A stretch of 58,506 nucleotides of DNA from Lachnospiraceae bacterium UBA3820 (GCA_002369325.1 DFDU01000003.1:1-58506); one strand, 5' to 3'. Numbered from the stretch's first letter, positions 33,778 to 42,812 are shown. Numbers and translations: made by a program. The notes: a model not told the origin generated them from the sequence alone.

Positions 33778-34689
33778 TTAATCCATAACATTATCCTTGT
33801 ACTTCATAAGCTCATCAAGATATATGTTACCTATTTTACTTATAGAAGCATTTTTTCTTTTTATATAACCTATGGTCATCTTTTCATCGGTCTTAAGCTT
33901 AACGGCGCAGTAATTATCGCCGTTTAATTCTTCACATATTATACCCGAGCAAAGAGTATATCCGTTAAGTCCGACCATTAAATTAAGAAGCGTTGCCCTG
34001 TCGTTGGCACGGATTATCCTCTTATATTGGTATGTGCTCAAAACCTCCTCGGCATAATAAAACGAATTATGATCTCCCTGCTGAAACGCAAGGCAAGGAT
34101 ATTCATCCAAATCTTCAAGCGTGACTGTTTTCCGTTTTGCAAGAGGATTGGTTTTACTCATATATGCATATATACCGCATTCAAACATCTCATGGAATTC
34201 AAGTCCGTATTCATCAAATATTCTTGTAAGTATAGTGCTGTTAAAATCATTCAGGTAAAGAATTCCCAACTCGCTCTTGTAGTTTTTAACATTTTCTATT
34301 ACTTCATAGGTCTTTGTTTCATTTACCTCAAACTCATATTCATCCATTCCGAACTGTTCAACGAGCTTTACAAACGCATTAACAGCAAAGGTATAATGCT
34401 GCATTGAAACACCGAACTTTTTTTTTGCATCTGCCTTGGTTACATACTTCGCATCCAAAAGCTCGTATTGCTCAACAACCTGTCTTGCATATCCTATAAA
34501 TTCCACTCCTTCCGGAGTAAGAGTAATGCCTGCCTTGGATCTTAAGAAAATATCTATCCCTATTTCGGTCTCAAGTGTTTTTATCGCTGCCGAAAGGCTT
34601 GGCTGTGAAATGAATAATTTCTTTGCGGCATCATTGAGTGAATTCTCACCTGCCACGGTAATCGCATATTTTAGTTGCATCAAAGTCAT
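33778..34689 (-). CDS. LysR family transcriptional regulator (proximal copy)
   Basis: A 303-residue LysR protein: winged helix in MTLMQLKYAITVAGENSLND and FISQPSLSAAIKTLETEIG, and a C-terminal effector domain. It is clearly related to the LysR protein at 17722-18630. Located directly upstream of cysK and the nif-like genes in the same orientation, it is the best candidate for their activator. The ATG has AGAGGT 8 bp upstream. Its own promoter overlaps the end of the GH25 gene. By analogy with CysB or CysL the effector might be O-acetylserine, but nothing here proves it. Confidence 0.9.
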   Translation of the reverse strand: MTLMQLKYAITVAGENSLNDAAKKLFISQPSLSAAIKTLETEIGIDIFLRSKAGITLTPEGVEFIGYARQVVEQYELLDAKYVTKADAKKKFGVSMQHYTFAVNAFVKLVEQFGMDEYEFEVNETKTYEVIENVKNYKSELGILYLNDFNSTILTRIFDEYGLEFHEMFECGIYAYMSKTNPLAKRKTVTLEDLDEYPCLAFQQGDHNSFYYAEEVLSTYQYKRIIRANDRATLLNLMVGLNGYTLCSGIICEELNGDNYCAVKLKTDEKMTIGYIKRKNASISKIGNIYLDELMKYKDNVMD

Positions 34690-34720
34690 AATATATACCT
34701 CTGCCTATTATTTTGATTAT

Positions 34721-34749
34721 TTCATATCATATAGGAAATTATCTGTCAA
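34721..34749 (-). promoter_or_regulatory. Promoter of the proximal LysR gene
   Basis: Minus strand TTGACA (34744-34749), 17 bp, TATGAA (34721-34726). The -35 box is inside the GH25 coding end. ATGAAATAA (34717-34725), also present twice at the Rrf2 gene, overlaps the -10 box. Confidence 0.55.
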
Positions 34750-35929
34750 TATACATTACATTTAAATCCACATCACCGCTTATTCCATCTATTCGCCCCT
34801 TGCAATCCTTCTGCCACATTATGTAATCCCCTGTATAATCCGTCCTGTCAATATAATGTGCAAGCCATACAGGAGTTTTGTTTTTATTTGTCCATAAGCA
34901 CATAAGGTAATTCTTGCTGCTGTAAAGCATTGCATCGTATCCTGCTGCGGTTACTTCATCATAAAAGGTTTGATAGATATCATTTATGTCATGCAGATTT
35001 ATCTTGTAGCTTTCGAAGTTTGCAAAATCCTCCCAGTCGTAAGCTATAGGATAATCAAGTTTTTCACCATCAAGTACTCCCATAAGCCACTTTACGTTTT
35101 GTTTAACCTCCTCAACACTTCTTTCTTCCGCATGATAATATATACCTATTTTTAAACCTGCTGCCTTAGCATTTTTCAAATTCTTATAATATTGGCTGTC
35201 AACATAAACGCTTCCGTCATCATAGCCTCCGACACGCATGATGACAAATTCACATCCGGCTTCTTTTACCTTATTAAAGTCTATGTCTCCCTGCCACCTT
35301 GAGACATCAATCCCAAGCTCGGTTGACGGATTTTTGTAAAGCTTTATGAATTCATCAAATTCCATTGTATCTCTTGTCTTTCCCGGTGGAATCTCACTCA
35401 CGACATTTACATTCATATCCGCCACAGTTTCATTTCCCGACTTATCGGTTATGGTTATCTTTAACGGATATATCCCGAGTGAAGATGTATCCACTTCACC
35501 ATCGACCTTAAATTCGGGTGTTCTGTCCCAATCATCCGCATAACCTATATATTTATGAATATCAAAGCTTTCCCATTGTTTAATCTGCGGTTCACGGTTT
35601 AATACAAGAAGAACCGGAGGTGTAGTATCATTTTCCTCATCATCCTCAGCTTCTTCCTCCGTAATCTCCTCTGTGGTTTCTTCCGTTGTTGTTTCTTCAG
35701 TAGTTTCTATTTCAGTTGTCGCGGTAGTTTCCTCCGTTGTTTCACGGTCCTCCACTTCGATTTCCACATCCGTCGGTGAAGCATTAGCAGCCTTATTATC
35801 ATTTTTTAAACCCTTATTGTATATAAATCGACTGACTAAAACTATTCCGAGCACAACCGCAGCCAAAGCAGCTACCGAAATACCTATAGATAAAGCCTTG
35901 ATAAGAATTTCTCTTTTTTTATTATCCAT
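34739..35929 (-). CDS. Membrane-anchored GH25 muramidase
   Basis: A 396-residue cell-wall hydrolase. One N-terminal helix at 11-33 anchors it, followed by a Thr/Glu-rich spacer at about 60-100, an Ig-like domain at about 103-177 (ITDKSGNETVADMNV), and a GH25 lysozyme domain at about 203-396. GIDVSRWQGDIDF (Asp208) and AYDWEDF (Asp298, Glu300) are the catalytic landmarks for cutting between MurNAc and GlcNAc. No cell-wall-binding repeats are seen. It has its own promoter in the divergent region shared with metNIQ and is probably unrelated to the sulfur genes. Confidence 0.92.
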   Translation of the reverse strand: MDNKKREILIKALSIGISVAALAAVVLGIVLVSRFIYNKGLKNDNKAANASPTDVEIEVEDRETTEETTATTEIETTEETTTEETTEEITEEEAEDDEENDTTPPVLLVLNREPQIKQWESFDIHKYIGYADDWDRTPEFKVDGEVDTSSLGIYPLKITITDKSGNETVADMNVNVVSEIPPGKTRDTMEFDEFIKLYKNPSTELGIDVSRWQGDIDFNKVKEAGCEFVIMRVGGYDDGSVYVDSQYYKNLKNAKAAGLKIGIYYHAEERSVEEVKQNVKWLMGVLDGEKLDYPIAYDWEDFANFESYKINLHDINDIYQTFYDEVTAAGYDAMLYSSKNYLMCLWTNKNKTPVWLAHYIDRTDYTGDYIMWQKDCKGRIDGISGDVDLNVMYIDR

Positions 35930-35997
35930 TAATCAAATCCTCTTGCAGTAGTTTTTATTTTTTCTAATACAGGTTTTTCGTTTAATTTACGTTATAT

Positions 35998-36026
35998 ATA
36001 ATACAAAATTCAAAAAAAAAAATCAA
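35998..36026 (-). promoter_or_regulatory. Promoter of the GH25 gene
   Basis: Minus strand TTGATT (36021-36026), 17-bp spacer that is mostly T, TATTAT (35998-36003). Confidence 0.55.
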
Positions 36027-36105
36027 TCAATCCTATGCATTACTGTTCTTTCTATTATCACCCTGTTATAGTTTTTAGCTATAACCAATTCTTGATTTTA
36101 TATAT

Positions 36106-36134
36106 TTTTCAAAACGGATTTATGATGCTATACT
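36106..36134 (+). promoter_or_regulatory. Possible promoter of metNIQ
   Basis: TTTTCA (36106-36111), 17 bp, TATACT (36129-36134). A 7-bp hairpin (36065-36085) lies upstream. No SAM riboswitch or T-box is visible before metN. Confidence 0.42.
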
Positions 36135-36163
36135 TTCATTCATTCAGAGGGGAAGTGATAAAA

Positions 36164-37177
36164 TTGATAAAGCTTGAACATGTAAGCAAAGAATTCGAGA
36201 CACGCGGAAAGAAGAAAATCGATGCCGTAAATGATGTCAGTCTCGAAATCAATACCGGGGAGATATTTGGAATAATCGGTTTTTCCGGTGCAGGCAAATC
36301 AACATTGGTTCGATGTATCAACCTGCTTGAGCATCCGTCACAGGGTAAGGTCTTTCTTAATGATAAGGAGCTTACTTCTGCGAGTGCCAAAGAGCTTAGG
36401 CAGGAAAGAAGAAAAATCGGAATGATATTCCAGCAATTTAATTTATTGGCACAAAAAACCTGTATAGACAACATAACATTTCCGCTTATCATATCAGGTG
36501 TTTCAAAAAAAGAGGCAAGAGAAAAAGCCAAAAAGCTTCTTAAACTTGTAGATCTTGAGGATAAGGCTAAAGCCTTTCCCGAACAGCTCTCGGGCGGACA
36601 AAAGCAAAGAATAGCTATTGCGAGAGCCCTTGCAACCAGTCCGGAGGTTTTGCTTTGTGACGAAGCAACCAGTGCTCTTGATCCGATAACAACACGCTCC
36701 ATACTTGCACTTCTAAAAAGAATAAATGAAGAGCTTAAGGTAACCATCGTAGTAATAACTCATGAAATGAGAGTTGTCGAACAGATATGTGACAGAGTTG
36801 CCGTTATGAGTGAGGGCGTTATCAAGGAAGTCGGAGCGGTTAAAGATATTTTCCTTAATCCGAAATCTGAAACCGCCAGAAAACTTATCCTTCCGGAAAG
36901 GGATCGTCTTCCGAACGGCAAACGATCAGATATTTTAAGACTCGCTTTTGACGGTCAGTCTTCTTCCGAACCTATAATATCCGAGCTGACGCTTGAGTCC
37001 GGTGCCTATGTAAATATACTCGGAGCAAACACCGAAGATATCGGTGGTAAAGCATACGGGCAGATGCTTATCGAGCTTCCGGCAGACGAGACGGCCGTAA
37101 CGAAGATAAAAGCATTTTTGGACAAACGACAGATTCATTATGAGGAAGGAGGTAATGCCGATGTCACTGCCGATTGA
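36164..37177 (+). CDS. metN: Methionine ABC transporter ATPase
   Basis: A 337-residue ATPase. Walker A is GFSGAGKST, the Q loop is MIFQQFNLL, the signature LSGGQKQRIAIARALA, and Walker B LLCDEATSALDP; the C-terminal NIL regulatory domain (about 255-335) binds methionine for feedback inhibition. The start is taken as TTG 36164, giving MIKLEHVSKEF, the normal beginning of MetN, with AGAGGGG about 10 bp upstream; the 43 residues encoded before it do not match the family. It overlaps metI. Methionine, or a methionine derivative, is the cargo. Confidence 0.9.
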   Translation: MIKLEHVSKEFETRGKKKIDAVNDVSLEINTGEIFGIIGFSGAGKSTLVRCINLLEHPSQGKVFLNDKELTSASAKELRQERRKIGMIFQQFNLLAQKTCIDNITFPLIISGVSKKEAREKAKKLLKLVDLEDKAKAFPEQLSGGQKQRIAIARALATSPEVLLCDEATSALDPITTRSILALLKRINEELKVTIVVITHEMRVVEQICDRVAVMSEGVIKEVGAVKDIFLNPKSETARKLILPERDRLPNGKRSDILRLAFDGQSSSEPIISELTLESGAYVNILGANTEDIGGKAYGQMLIELPADETAVTKIKAFLDKRQIHYEEGGNADVTAD

Positions 37178-37832
37178 TACACTGGTCGAACTCTTAAAGG
37201 ACGGATTATTTGAAAGCCTTTACATGACAATTGTTTCTACAATAATTGCCTACATAATCGGCATACCGCTCGGAATAATCGTCTTTGTAACCGATACGGG
37301 AGGAATACTTAAGAATAAACCGGTAAATTTTATATTTGGCATAATCATAAATATGATTCGCTCCATTCCGTTTCTTATTCTTCTTGTGGCAATGCTTCCT
37401 GTGACCAGAGCCATTGTCGGAACAACCATCGGTTCTTCGGCAACCATTGTTCCGCTTGTTGCCGCAGCCGCTCCTTTTGTGGCAAGAATGGTTGAGTCCT
37501 CATTGAAGGAAGTAAGCCCGGGCGTTATAGAAGCAGCAAAGGCCATGGGGGCTTCCCCATTACAGATTGTTACAAGGGTTCTGCTTCCCGAAGCCAAGCC
37601 ATCGCTGACCGTAGGTTTTACAATAGCCATATCAACCATACTCGGCTACTCGGCAATGGCCGGTTTTGTCGGCGGAGGGGGACTCGGTGCGATAGCCATA
37701 AACTATGGTTATTACAGATACAAAACAGATATTATGCTTATCACGGTTGCACTTTTGATTCTTATAGTTCAAATATTCCAGACACTTGGAATGTTTATAG
37801 CAAATAAAATTGATAAGCGCAAAAATAATTAA
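37161..37832 (+). CDS. metI: Methionine ABC transporter permease
   Basis: A 223-residue permease with five or six helices. NMIRSIPFLILLVAMLP and the EAA loop VSPGVIEAAKAMGASPLQIV are MetI signatures, as is AGFVGGGGLGAIAINYGYYR at the end. ATG 37161 is chosen because AAGGAGG lies 8 bp upstream; it overlaps the end of metN by 17 bp. Confidence 0.93.
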   Translation: MSLPIDTLVELLKDGLFESLYMTIVSTIIAYIIGIPLGIIVFVTDTGGILKNKPVNFIFGIIINMIRSIPFLILLVAMLPVTRAIVGTTIGSSATIVPLVAAAAPFVARMVESSLKEVSPGVIEAAKAMGASPLQIVTRVLLPEAKPSLTVGFTIAISTILGYSAMAGFVGGGGLGAIAINYGYYRYKTDIMLITVALLILIVQIFQTLGMFIANKIDKRKNN

Positions 37833-37915
37833 CAACTGATGCATTATCAGTTTAAACAAGTTAAATATGGACTAATCCATTAAATATTACTAAAAAAAGA
37901 AAGAAGGAATTTATT

Positions 37916-38725
37916 ATGAAAAGAAAGATTTTAGCATTATTGACAGTAGTTACACTTATTGCAGGACTTACTACAGGCTGCGGAAAGAAGAAGGACGAAA
38001 AGGTTATCAAAATCGGTGCAACTCCAACACCACATGCAGAGATTCTTGAGGTCGTAAAAGACGATCTTGCAAAAGACGGTTACAAGCTTGAAATCGTGGA
38101 ATATAACGATTATGTACTTCCGAACACAGCAGTAGAAGACGGCGAGCTTTACGCAAACTTCTTCCAGCACACTCCTTACCTTGAAGACTTCAATGCCGAA
38201 AACGGAACACACCTTGTAGCAGTTGCAAGCATTCACTTTGAGCCATTTGCTATCTACGGTGGAAAGACCAAGAGCCTTGATGCACTCAAGGACGGTGCAA
38301 GTGTTGCAGTTCCAAACGATACAACCAACGAAGCAAGAGCACTTCTCTTACTCGAAGCACAGGGCTTGATCAAGCTTAAAGAAGGCGTAGGTCTTACCGC
38401 TACGGTTCTTGACATCGAGGAAAATCCTCTTAACCTTGATATCAAGGAAATAGAAGCTGCTCAGGTAGCTCGTTCAATCAACGATGTTGACATCATAGCG
38501 GTAAACGGCAACTATGCTCTTGAGGCAGGACTTTCAGCAGATAAAGCTCTTGCATATGAGGCAGCTGATTCACTTGCGGCAGATACTTATAAGAATGTAC
38601 TTGTAGTAAAAGCAGGAAACGAAAACTCGGAAGAGACCAAGGCACTTATTAAGGCACTTAATTCAGATGAGGTTCGTGACTATATCAACGAAAACTACAA
38701 CGGACAGGTTGTACCTGTATTTTAA
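37916..38725 (+). CDS. metQ: Methionine-binding lipoprotein
   Basis: A 269-residue NlpA/MetQ protein. The lipobox is LTTGC with Cys22. Typical stretches are IGATPTPHAEILEVV, GELYANFFQHTPYLEDFN and VPNDTTNEARALLLLEAQG. It follows metI by 83 bp and ends at a strong hairpin. Together with MetNI it completes a D/L-methionine importer, placed next to the nitrogenase-like sulfur island. Confidence 0.94.
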   Translation: MKRKILALLTVVTLIAGLTTGCGKKKDEKVIKIGATPTPHAEILEVVKDDLAKDGYKLEIVEYNDYVLPNTAVEDGELYANFFQHTPYLEDFNAENGTHLVAVASIHFEPFAIYGGKTKSLDALKDGASVAVPNDTTNEARALLLLEAQGLIKLKEGVGLTATVLDIEENPLNLDIKEIEAAQVARSINDVDIIAVNGNYALEAGLSADKALAYEAADSLAADTYKNVLVVKAGNENSEETKALIKALNSDEVRDYINENYNGQVVPVF

Positions 38726-38777
38726 TTAACATCTATATACTATCAAATATAAATCCTCAATATATTATTAACTAAAG

Positions 38778-38804
38778 AAGGATGTGCTCTTACGGCACAT
38801 CCTT
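38778..38804. terminator. Bidirectional terminator after metQ
   Basis: AAGGATGTGC (38778-38787) pairs with GCACATCCTT (38795-38804), followed by TTTT on the plus strand and preceded by A/T-rich sequence. It overlaps the stop codon of the convergent transglutaminase-like gene. Confidence 0.82.
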
Positions 38805-39794
38805 TTTATATTCCACATAATTTTCAAATTCCTTAGCCTGCCGCCTTTTTCGTGACAGCTTCGACATAAACATCATACATATTATTACTACAAGTACCAT
38901 AGCAAAATAATATAAAAACTGTCCGTATCTTAATTTAGCAGGAAGCTTGTAGGATTTTTCCGCCATTGAATACTTAATATTATCATTGTCGTACCTTCCG
39001 AGTCTTATGTGATCCGGAAAATCCTTATCACTTTTTAAAAAATAAGTATATGTAGGTTTATCCTTATTGACGTCATCCCAGGTAATATCCATGTTATACC
39101 ATAACCCGTCCAGTTCAACCATATTCCACATATGATTCGTTTCATCAGAGGTTCCGCTTCCGCCATAGCCGGTTACCACCCTGGCAGGAACACCTGCCGC
39201 ATTTAAAAGATAATATGCCGCAAGGCTGTAGCCACTGCAGACCATTTGATTATCCTTAAATCCGTCTATATCCGTATGATGTATATAAATTGTTTTTTTA
39301 TCATATTCAAATTTTTTTATAAGATAATCATGAACCTTTTGTACCGTATCATATGGAGTATCACATTTCAGTTCCTTGGCAAGTTCCTTCATCATAACAA
39401 AATGCGCATCCATATCGCTTTTTGAATATTTAAACTGAATAACTATTCTTAAGGATCCGTTTCTGTAATATAAATTCAGATAATCTATATAATAAGAAAG
39501 ATAACATCCGCTTATAAGCGGGTTGTCCACATCATAATGATATTGATAATCTTCCATGCTCATTTCCATCAACTGCCTAACCAATTCATAATCCGGTACA
39601 TCATATTTCACATCAACCTCATGTGCGAATATCTGATTTGAAAGCTTCACATAAAAATCATCCATGGATTTGATTTTTGCATTTCCCGCGGCTTTAACCG
39701 AAATCGGATTTATGGCAATAATAAAAAAGCAGAACAAAAGAAAAAATGATAAACTCAAATTCATTTTTCTACTTATCTGCTTTTTTAAATACAT
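38790..39794 (-). CDS. Transglutaminase-like membrane protein
   Basis: A 334-residue exported protein with a signal or anchor helix at 13-32 and a second helix near 292-311. Between them is a transglutaminase-like cysteine-protease fold with the triad Cys186 (QMVCSGYS), His221 (NHMWNMV) and Asp236 (YNMDITWDD). Such domains in Firmicutes act outside the membrane as peptidases or on cell-wall peptides; cross-linking is not implied. AGGGAG lies 9 bp before the ATG. It follows the zinc-type ABC genes by 55 bp, without obvious link. Confidence 0.82.
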   Translation of the reverse strand: MYLKKQISRKMNLSLSFFLLFCFFIIAINPISVKAAGNAKIKSMDDFYVKLSNQIFAHEVDVKYDVPDYELVRQLMEMSMEDYQYHYDVDNPLISGCYLSYYIDYLNLYYRNGSLRIVIQFKYSKSDMDAHFVMMKELAKELKCDTPYDTVQKVHDYLIKKFEYDKKTIYIHHTDIDGFKDNQMVCSGYSLAAYYLLNAAGVPARVVTGYGGSGTSDETNHMWNMVELDGLWYNMDITWDDVNKDKPTYTYFLKSDKDFPDHIRLGRYDNDNIKYSMAEKSYKLPAKLRYGQFLYYFAMVLVVIICMMFMSKLSRKRRQAKEFENYVEYKKDVP

Positions 39795-39849
39795 AACAGG
39801 TTTCTCCCTATCTTATACCTTCTAATATCAGACTTATGAGTAACACATT

Positions 39850-40491
39850 TTATTCAAGCTTTGCATCAAGCAATGATATATACAAATACCCATCTTCGGT
39901 ATAGGTTGAAAACTTTCCGGTAACCGTAATCATATCTCCGACATTCGGATAATCCTCAGGATAAGTATAATCTCCGGCCAGCTGAAATTCAAGTCCCTGT
40001 GAACAACATGCCGTCGCATCCTGGATGATACATGCAAAATATACTTTGCCCGTAGCCTCATCGGTATAAACAGAAAAAGGACCATATGCCTTTATTGTCT
40101 TGCCCTCATAGCTGTCAGGATCAACCATCATATTATAAACTTCCGAATAAACCATTGTACTTGAAAGCTTGGTAAGATCAACATCTATCTCAGGCGGTAC
40201 AACAGTTGCTTCCTTCTGACCTTCCGCTGTCGTATTATCCTCAGTTGAATTTTCTGTCGAAGTTTCTGTAGCTGCCTCGGTAGTCTTATCTGCTTTTTCT
40301 TCAGTGGTTTTTTCTTCCGTAGTTGCTTCCTCGCTTGTACTTTCGGAGGCTACTCCCTCATCAAGTACATCCTGAACGCCTTTTCCGGAGCCTGTTCTTT
40401 TACCCGGTTCGGAGCTTTTTTTACAGGCGCACAAAGAAAGAATAAGCAAAACAGCCATTGCAAACGCAACCATATATTTTCTTAATCTCAT
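39850..40491 (-). CDS. Lipoprotein with C-terminal OB-like domain, zinc ABC operon
   Basis: A 213-residue lipoprotein (ILSLCACKK, Cys21), then a long Thr/Glu/Ser-rich spacer to about residue 100. The C-terminal 110 residues look like a small beta-barrel: YEGKTIKAYGPFSV, FACIIQDATACCSQGLEF and VGDMITVTGKFSTYTEDGYL. The Cys-Cys pair and fold recall the DUF1980/YcgQ type linked to zinc supply, though this is only a resemblance. Its start overlaps the permease stop (ATGA), so it is part of the metal transporter unit and may replace or help a metal-binding protein. Confidence 0.7.
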   Translation of the reverse strand: MRLRKYMVAFAMAVLLILSLCACKKSSEPGKRTGSGKGVQDVLDEGVASESTSEEATTEEKTTEEKADKTTEAATETSTENSTEDNTTAEGQKEATVVPPEIDVDLTKLSSTMVYSEVYNMMVDPDSYEGKTIKAYGPFSVYTDEATGKVYFACIIQDATACCSQGLEFQLAGDYTYPEDYPNVGDMITVTGKFSTYTEDGYLYISLLDAKLE

Positions 40492-41360
40492 GATTTACCT
40501 CCTATTTTGCCGGCTATGGCGAAGATGAAGAATCCTGCCATATCAACCGCTACAATCGTTGAACCTACAGGTGTTCCGTATATTATTGACAAAAAGATTC
40601 CAAGCAATGCGCATACTACCGAAAATACAGCCGCACATATCGTTACCGATAAAAAGCTTTTAAATATTCTCATTGCGGAAAGCGCAGGGAAAATAATAAG
40701 TGCCGTAACCAAAAGTGAACCGACAAGGTTCATGGCCAATACAATTATAACAGCTATTATAACGGCTATTATAAAATTATATGCATTTGCTTTTGTTCCG
40801 ACAGCCTTTGCAAAGCTTTCATCAAAGGTAACCGCAAAAATTTTATTATAAAAATATACAAATGCAGCCACAACAACTATCGATAAAATTATACACAACC
40901 ATACCTCAGAAGCTCTTAAGGTAAGTATTGATGTTGAACCAAAAAGCGTACTGCACACATCACCCGAAAGATTTGTCGAGGTTGAAAAAATATTCATAAG
41001 AAGATAACCGATAGCAAGAGCTCCGACCGAAATCATCGCAATGGCAGCATCACCCTTTATCTTCGTATTCTGACCTGTCCACAAAAGCAAAACCGCTGAA
41101 ATTATGGTAATAGGAAGCACTATTATCATACTGTTCTGGCTGGTGGTTCTGGTTGAATCAGAGCCAAGCGAAGCATTTATTATGGATGCTATCGCCATGG
41201 CACCAAATGCCACATGTGAAAGTCCGTCACCAATAAACGAAAAACGTTTAAGAACAAGTGTTACACCGAGAAGCGACGAACAAAGTGATATTAAAACTCC
41301 GACGATTATGGCATATCTGACAAAGTTAAAGTTAAGATAATAAGAAAGTGTATCAAGCAT
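40488..41360 (-). CDS. znuB: Zinc/manganese-type ABC transporter permease
   Basis: A 290-residue permease of the ABC-3 family with about eight helices: LVLKRFSFIGDGLSHVAFGA, and the later GSLLVTALIIFPALSAMRIF. The start at 41360 (MLDTLSYY) has AAGGGAGG 8 bp upstream and overlaps the ATPase gene by 8 bp. The family moves Zn, Mn or Fe; zinc is the default choice. The symbol is by family. Confidence 0.83.
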   Translation of the reverse strand: MLDTLSYYLNFNFVRYAIIVGVLISLCSSLLGVTLVLKRFSFIGDGLSHVAFGAMAIASIINASLGSDSTRTTSQNSMIIVLPITIISAVLLLWTGQNTKIKGDAAIAMISVGALAIGYLLMNIFSTSTNLSGDVCSTLFGSTSILTLRASEVWLCIILSIVVVAAFVYFYNKIFAVTFDESFAKAVGTKANAYNFIIAVIIAVIIVLAMNLVGSLLVTALIIFPALSAMRIFKSFLSVTICAAVFSVVCALLGIFLSIIYGTPVGSTIVAVDMAGFFIFAIAGKIGGKS

Positions 41361-42066
41361 TTTCATTACCTCCCTTTTCATCAAGATAAAGCTTGCCGAG
41401 CTTCGTCTTTTTATATTCCTTTACGGTTCCGAAAAATGTGTCACTTCCTATATGAAGTATGTGACTTGCATATTTGACCGCACTGTATATATCATGTGAA
41501 ATCATAATAATTGATATTCCTTCATCATTAAGCTGCTTTATTAATTTGTACATGTCAATCGTAACCTTTGGATCAAGTCCCGATACAGGTTCATCCAAAA
41601 GAAGCATTTTTTCGGTTGCGCAAAGCGCACGTGCAAGCAGCACTCTTTGCTGCTGTCCGCCCGAAAGCTCACGATAACATCTTTTTGAAAGATCGGTTAT
41701 ACCCATTCTTTCCATATTCTTTTTTGCAAGCGCTTTTTCTTCCTTTGAATAAAACGGTCGTGCACCTATTTTCGCCTGGCATCCTGAAAGGACAACCTCC
41801 TTAACCGAAGCAGGAAAATCTCTTTGTACAAGCGTCTGCTGTGGAAGATATCCTATCTCATTACTCTTTAAGCCGTCCGAATACTCAATCGTACCCGACA
41901 TCGGTTTTTGCAAACGAAGAATAGTTCTCATAAGAGTCGACTTACCCGTACCGTTTTCCCCGACTATACAAAGATAATCACCTTTATTTACATGAAAGTT
42001 CAAATTTTCTATCAAAGCACTGTTCTCATATCCGAGCGTCAAGTCCTTACAGATAAGCTCACTCAT
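41353..42066 (-). CDS. znuC: Zinc/manganese-type ABC transporter ATPase
   Basis: A 237-residue ATPase: Walker A GENGTGKST, Q loop YLPQQ, signature LSGGQQQRVLLARAL, Walker B LLLDEPVSGLDP, switch MISHD. The motif set is that of ZnuC/MntB-type ATPases. No cluster-9 metal-binding lipoprotein is encoded next to it, which is unusual. Upstream lies the long non-coding repeat region. Confidence 0.85.
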   Translation of the reverse strand: MSELICKDLTLGYENSALIENLNFHVNKGDYLCIVGENGTGKSTLMRTILRLQKPMSGTIEYSDGLKSNEIGYLPQQTLVQRDFPASVKEVVLSGCQAKIGARPFYSKEEKALAKKNMERMGITDLSKRCYRELSGGQQQRVLLARALCATEKMLLLDEPVSGLDPKVTIDMYKLIKQLNDEGISIIMISHDIYSAVKYASHILHIGSDTFFGTVKEYKKTKLGKLYLDEKGGNENA

Positions 42067-42212
42067 ATCAAAGCCTCCAAACCAAATAAAACATTAATCC
42101 AAACTTCAAATTGAAATTAAAAACCATTTTCAAATTCATATTCTAAATCAGACCGCCCTCAATGTCAAGCCAATCTTGTATCTTCACCCAAACTTCTGTT
42201 TACCGCAATAAC

Positions 42213-42462
42213 ATCGGTATCATATTGATTAATATACTGAACAATGAAAGCAGGCAGTTAATCTAACGCACATAGTTTTTTAAATCAGAGCACTCGAATT
42301 TTTTATATTCGCACGAAACCGAAAAACTCGCTACGCTCAAACATTCCGGTTTCTGAGCGAATATATGCAAATTCTCGTTGCTGATTTAACAAAAACCATG
42401 CGTATGTTACATTAACTGCCTGCTTTCCTGTATCAGTATTTATTAACCAATATGATACCGAT
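42213..42462. repeat. Giant imperfect palindrome A
   Basis: Arms begin atcggtatcat and end atgataccgat; gaaagcaggcagttaat on the left pairs with attaactgcctgctttc on the right, and the pairing continues with small gaps to a loop around 42325-42343 that contains ctcgctacgctcaaac. Confidence 0.8.
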
Positions 42463-42499
42463 AGCGAAAAACGGCACATATTGTGCCGTTTTTTCGCTA
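42462..42499. terminator. Hairpin between the two giant palindromes
   Basis: Tagcgaaaaacggcaca (42462-42478) pairs with 42482-42499, one bulged T. The A and T runs inside the arms would allow termination in either direction, though no adjacent gene obviously needs it. Confidence 0.5.
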
Positions 42500-42791
42500 C
42501 TGACATGAATGCTTCTGCTGACAGGATTGAAAAACAGTATATGATGTAAAGAAAACACGGTGGGTAGCTGTAACATTATCCGATTTGCGTTAAATCAGCA
42601 ACGAGAATTCGCAGGTATTTGCTTTGAAATTGATATGTTTGAGCGAAAGCGAGTTTATCAATTTCATGCAAATAGCAAGAATTAAGTGTACTGATTTAGC
42701 AAATTGATGATACGTTATAGCTACCCACCGTGTTTTAATTACATCATGTAAGTCATATATTAAATCTGTCAGCAGAAGCTTTTATGTCAGT
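42499..42791. repeat. Giant imperfect palindrome B
   Basis: Perfect pairing blocks include gcttctgctgacag (42511-42524 with 42766-42779) and aaaacacggtgggtagct (42552-42569 with 42719-42736). The loop core, tgtttgagcgaaagcgagtt, is at 42636-42655. Confidence 0.82.
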
Positions 42792-42812
42792 CATACTGCG
42801 GTAAACTGAAGT

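Noticed and set aside
35952..36163. SAM riboswitch before metN
   Set aside because: None of the S-box core motifs occurs; the region holds divergent promoters and a 7-bp hairpin.
36035..36163. 43-residue N-terminal extension of MetN
   Set aside because: It is AT-rich leader with no family match, and a TTG start with a good ribosome site gives the standard MetN N terminus.
42303..42506. Short reading frame within palindrome A
   Set aside because: It runs through the hairpin loop and repeat arm, has no ribosome site and no recognisable protein features.
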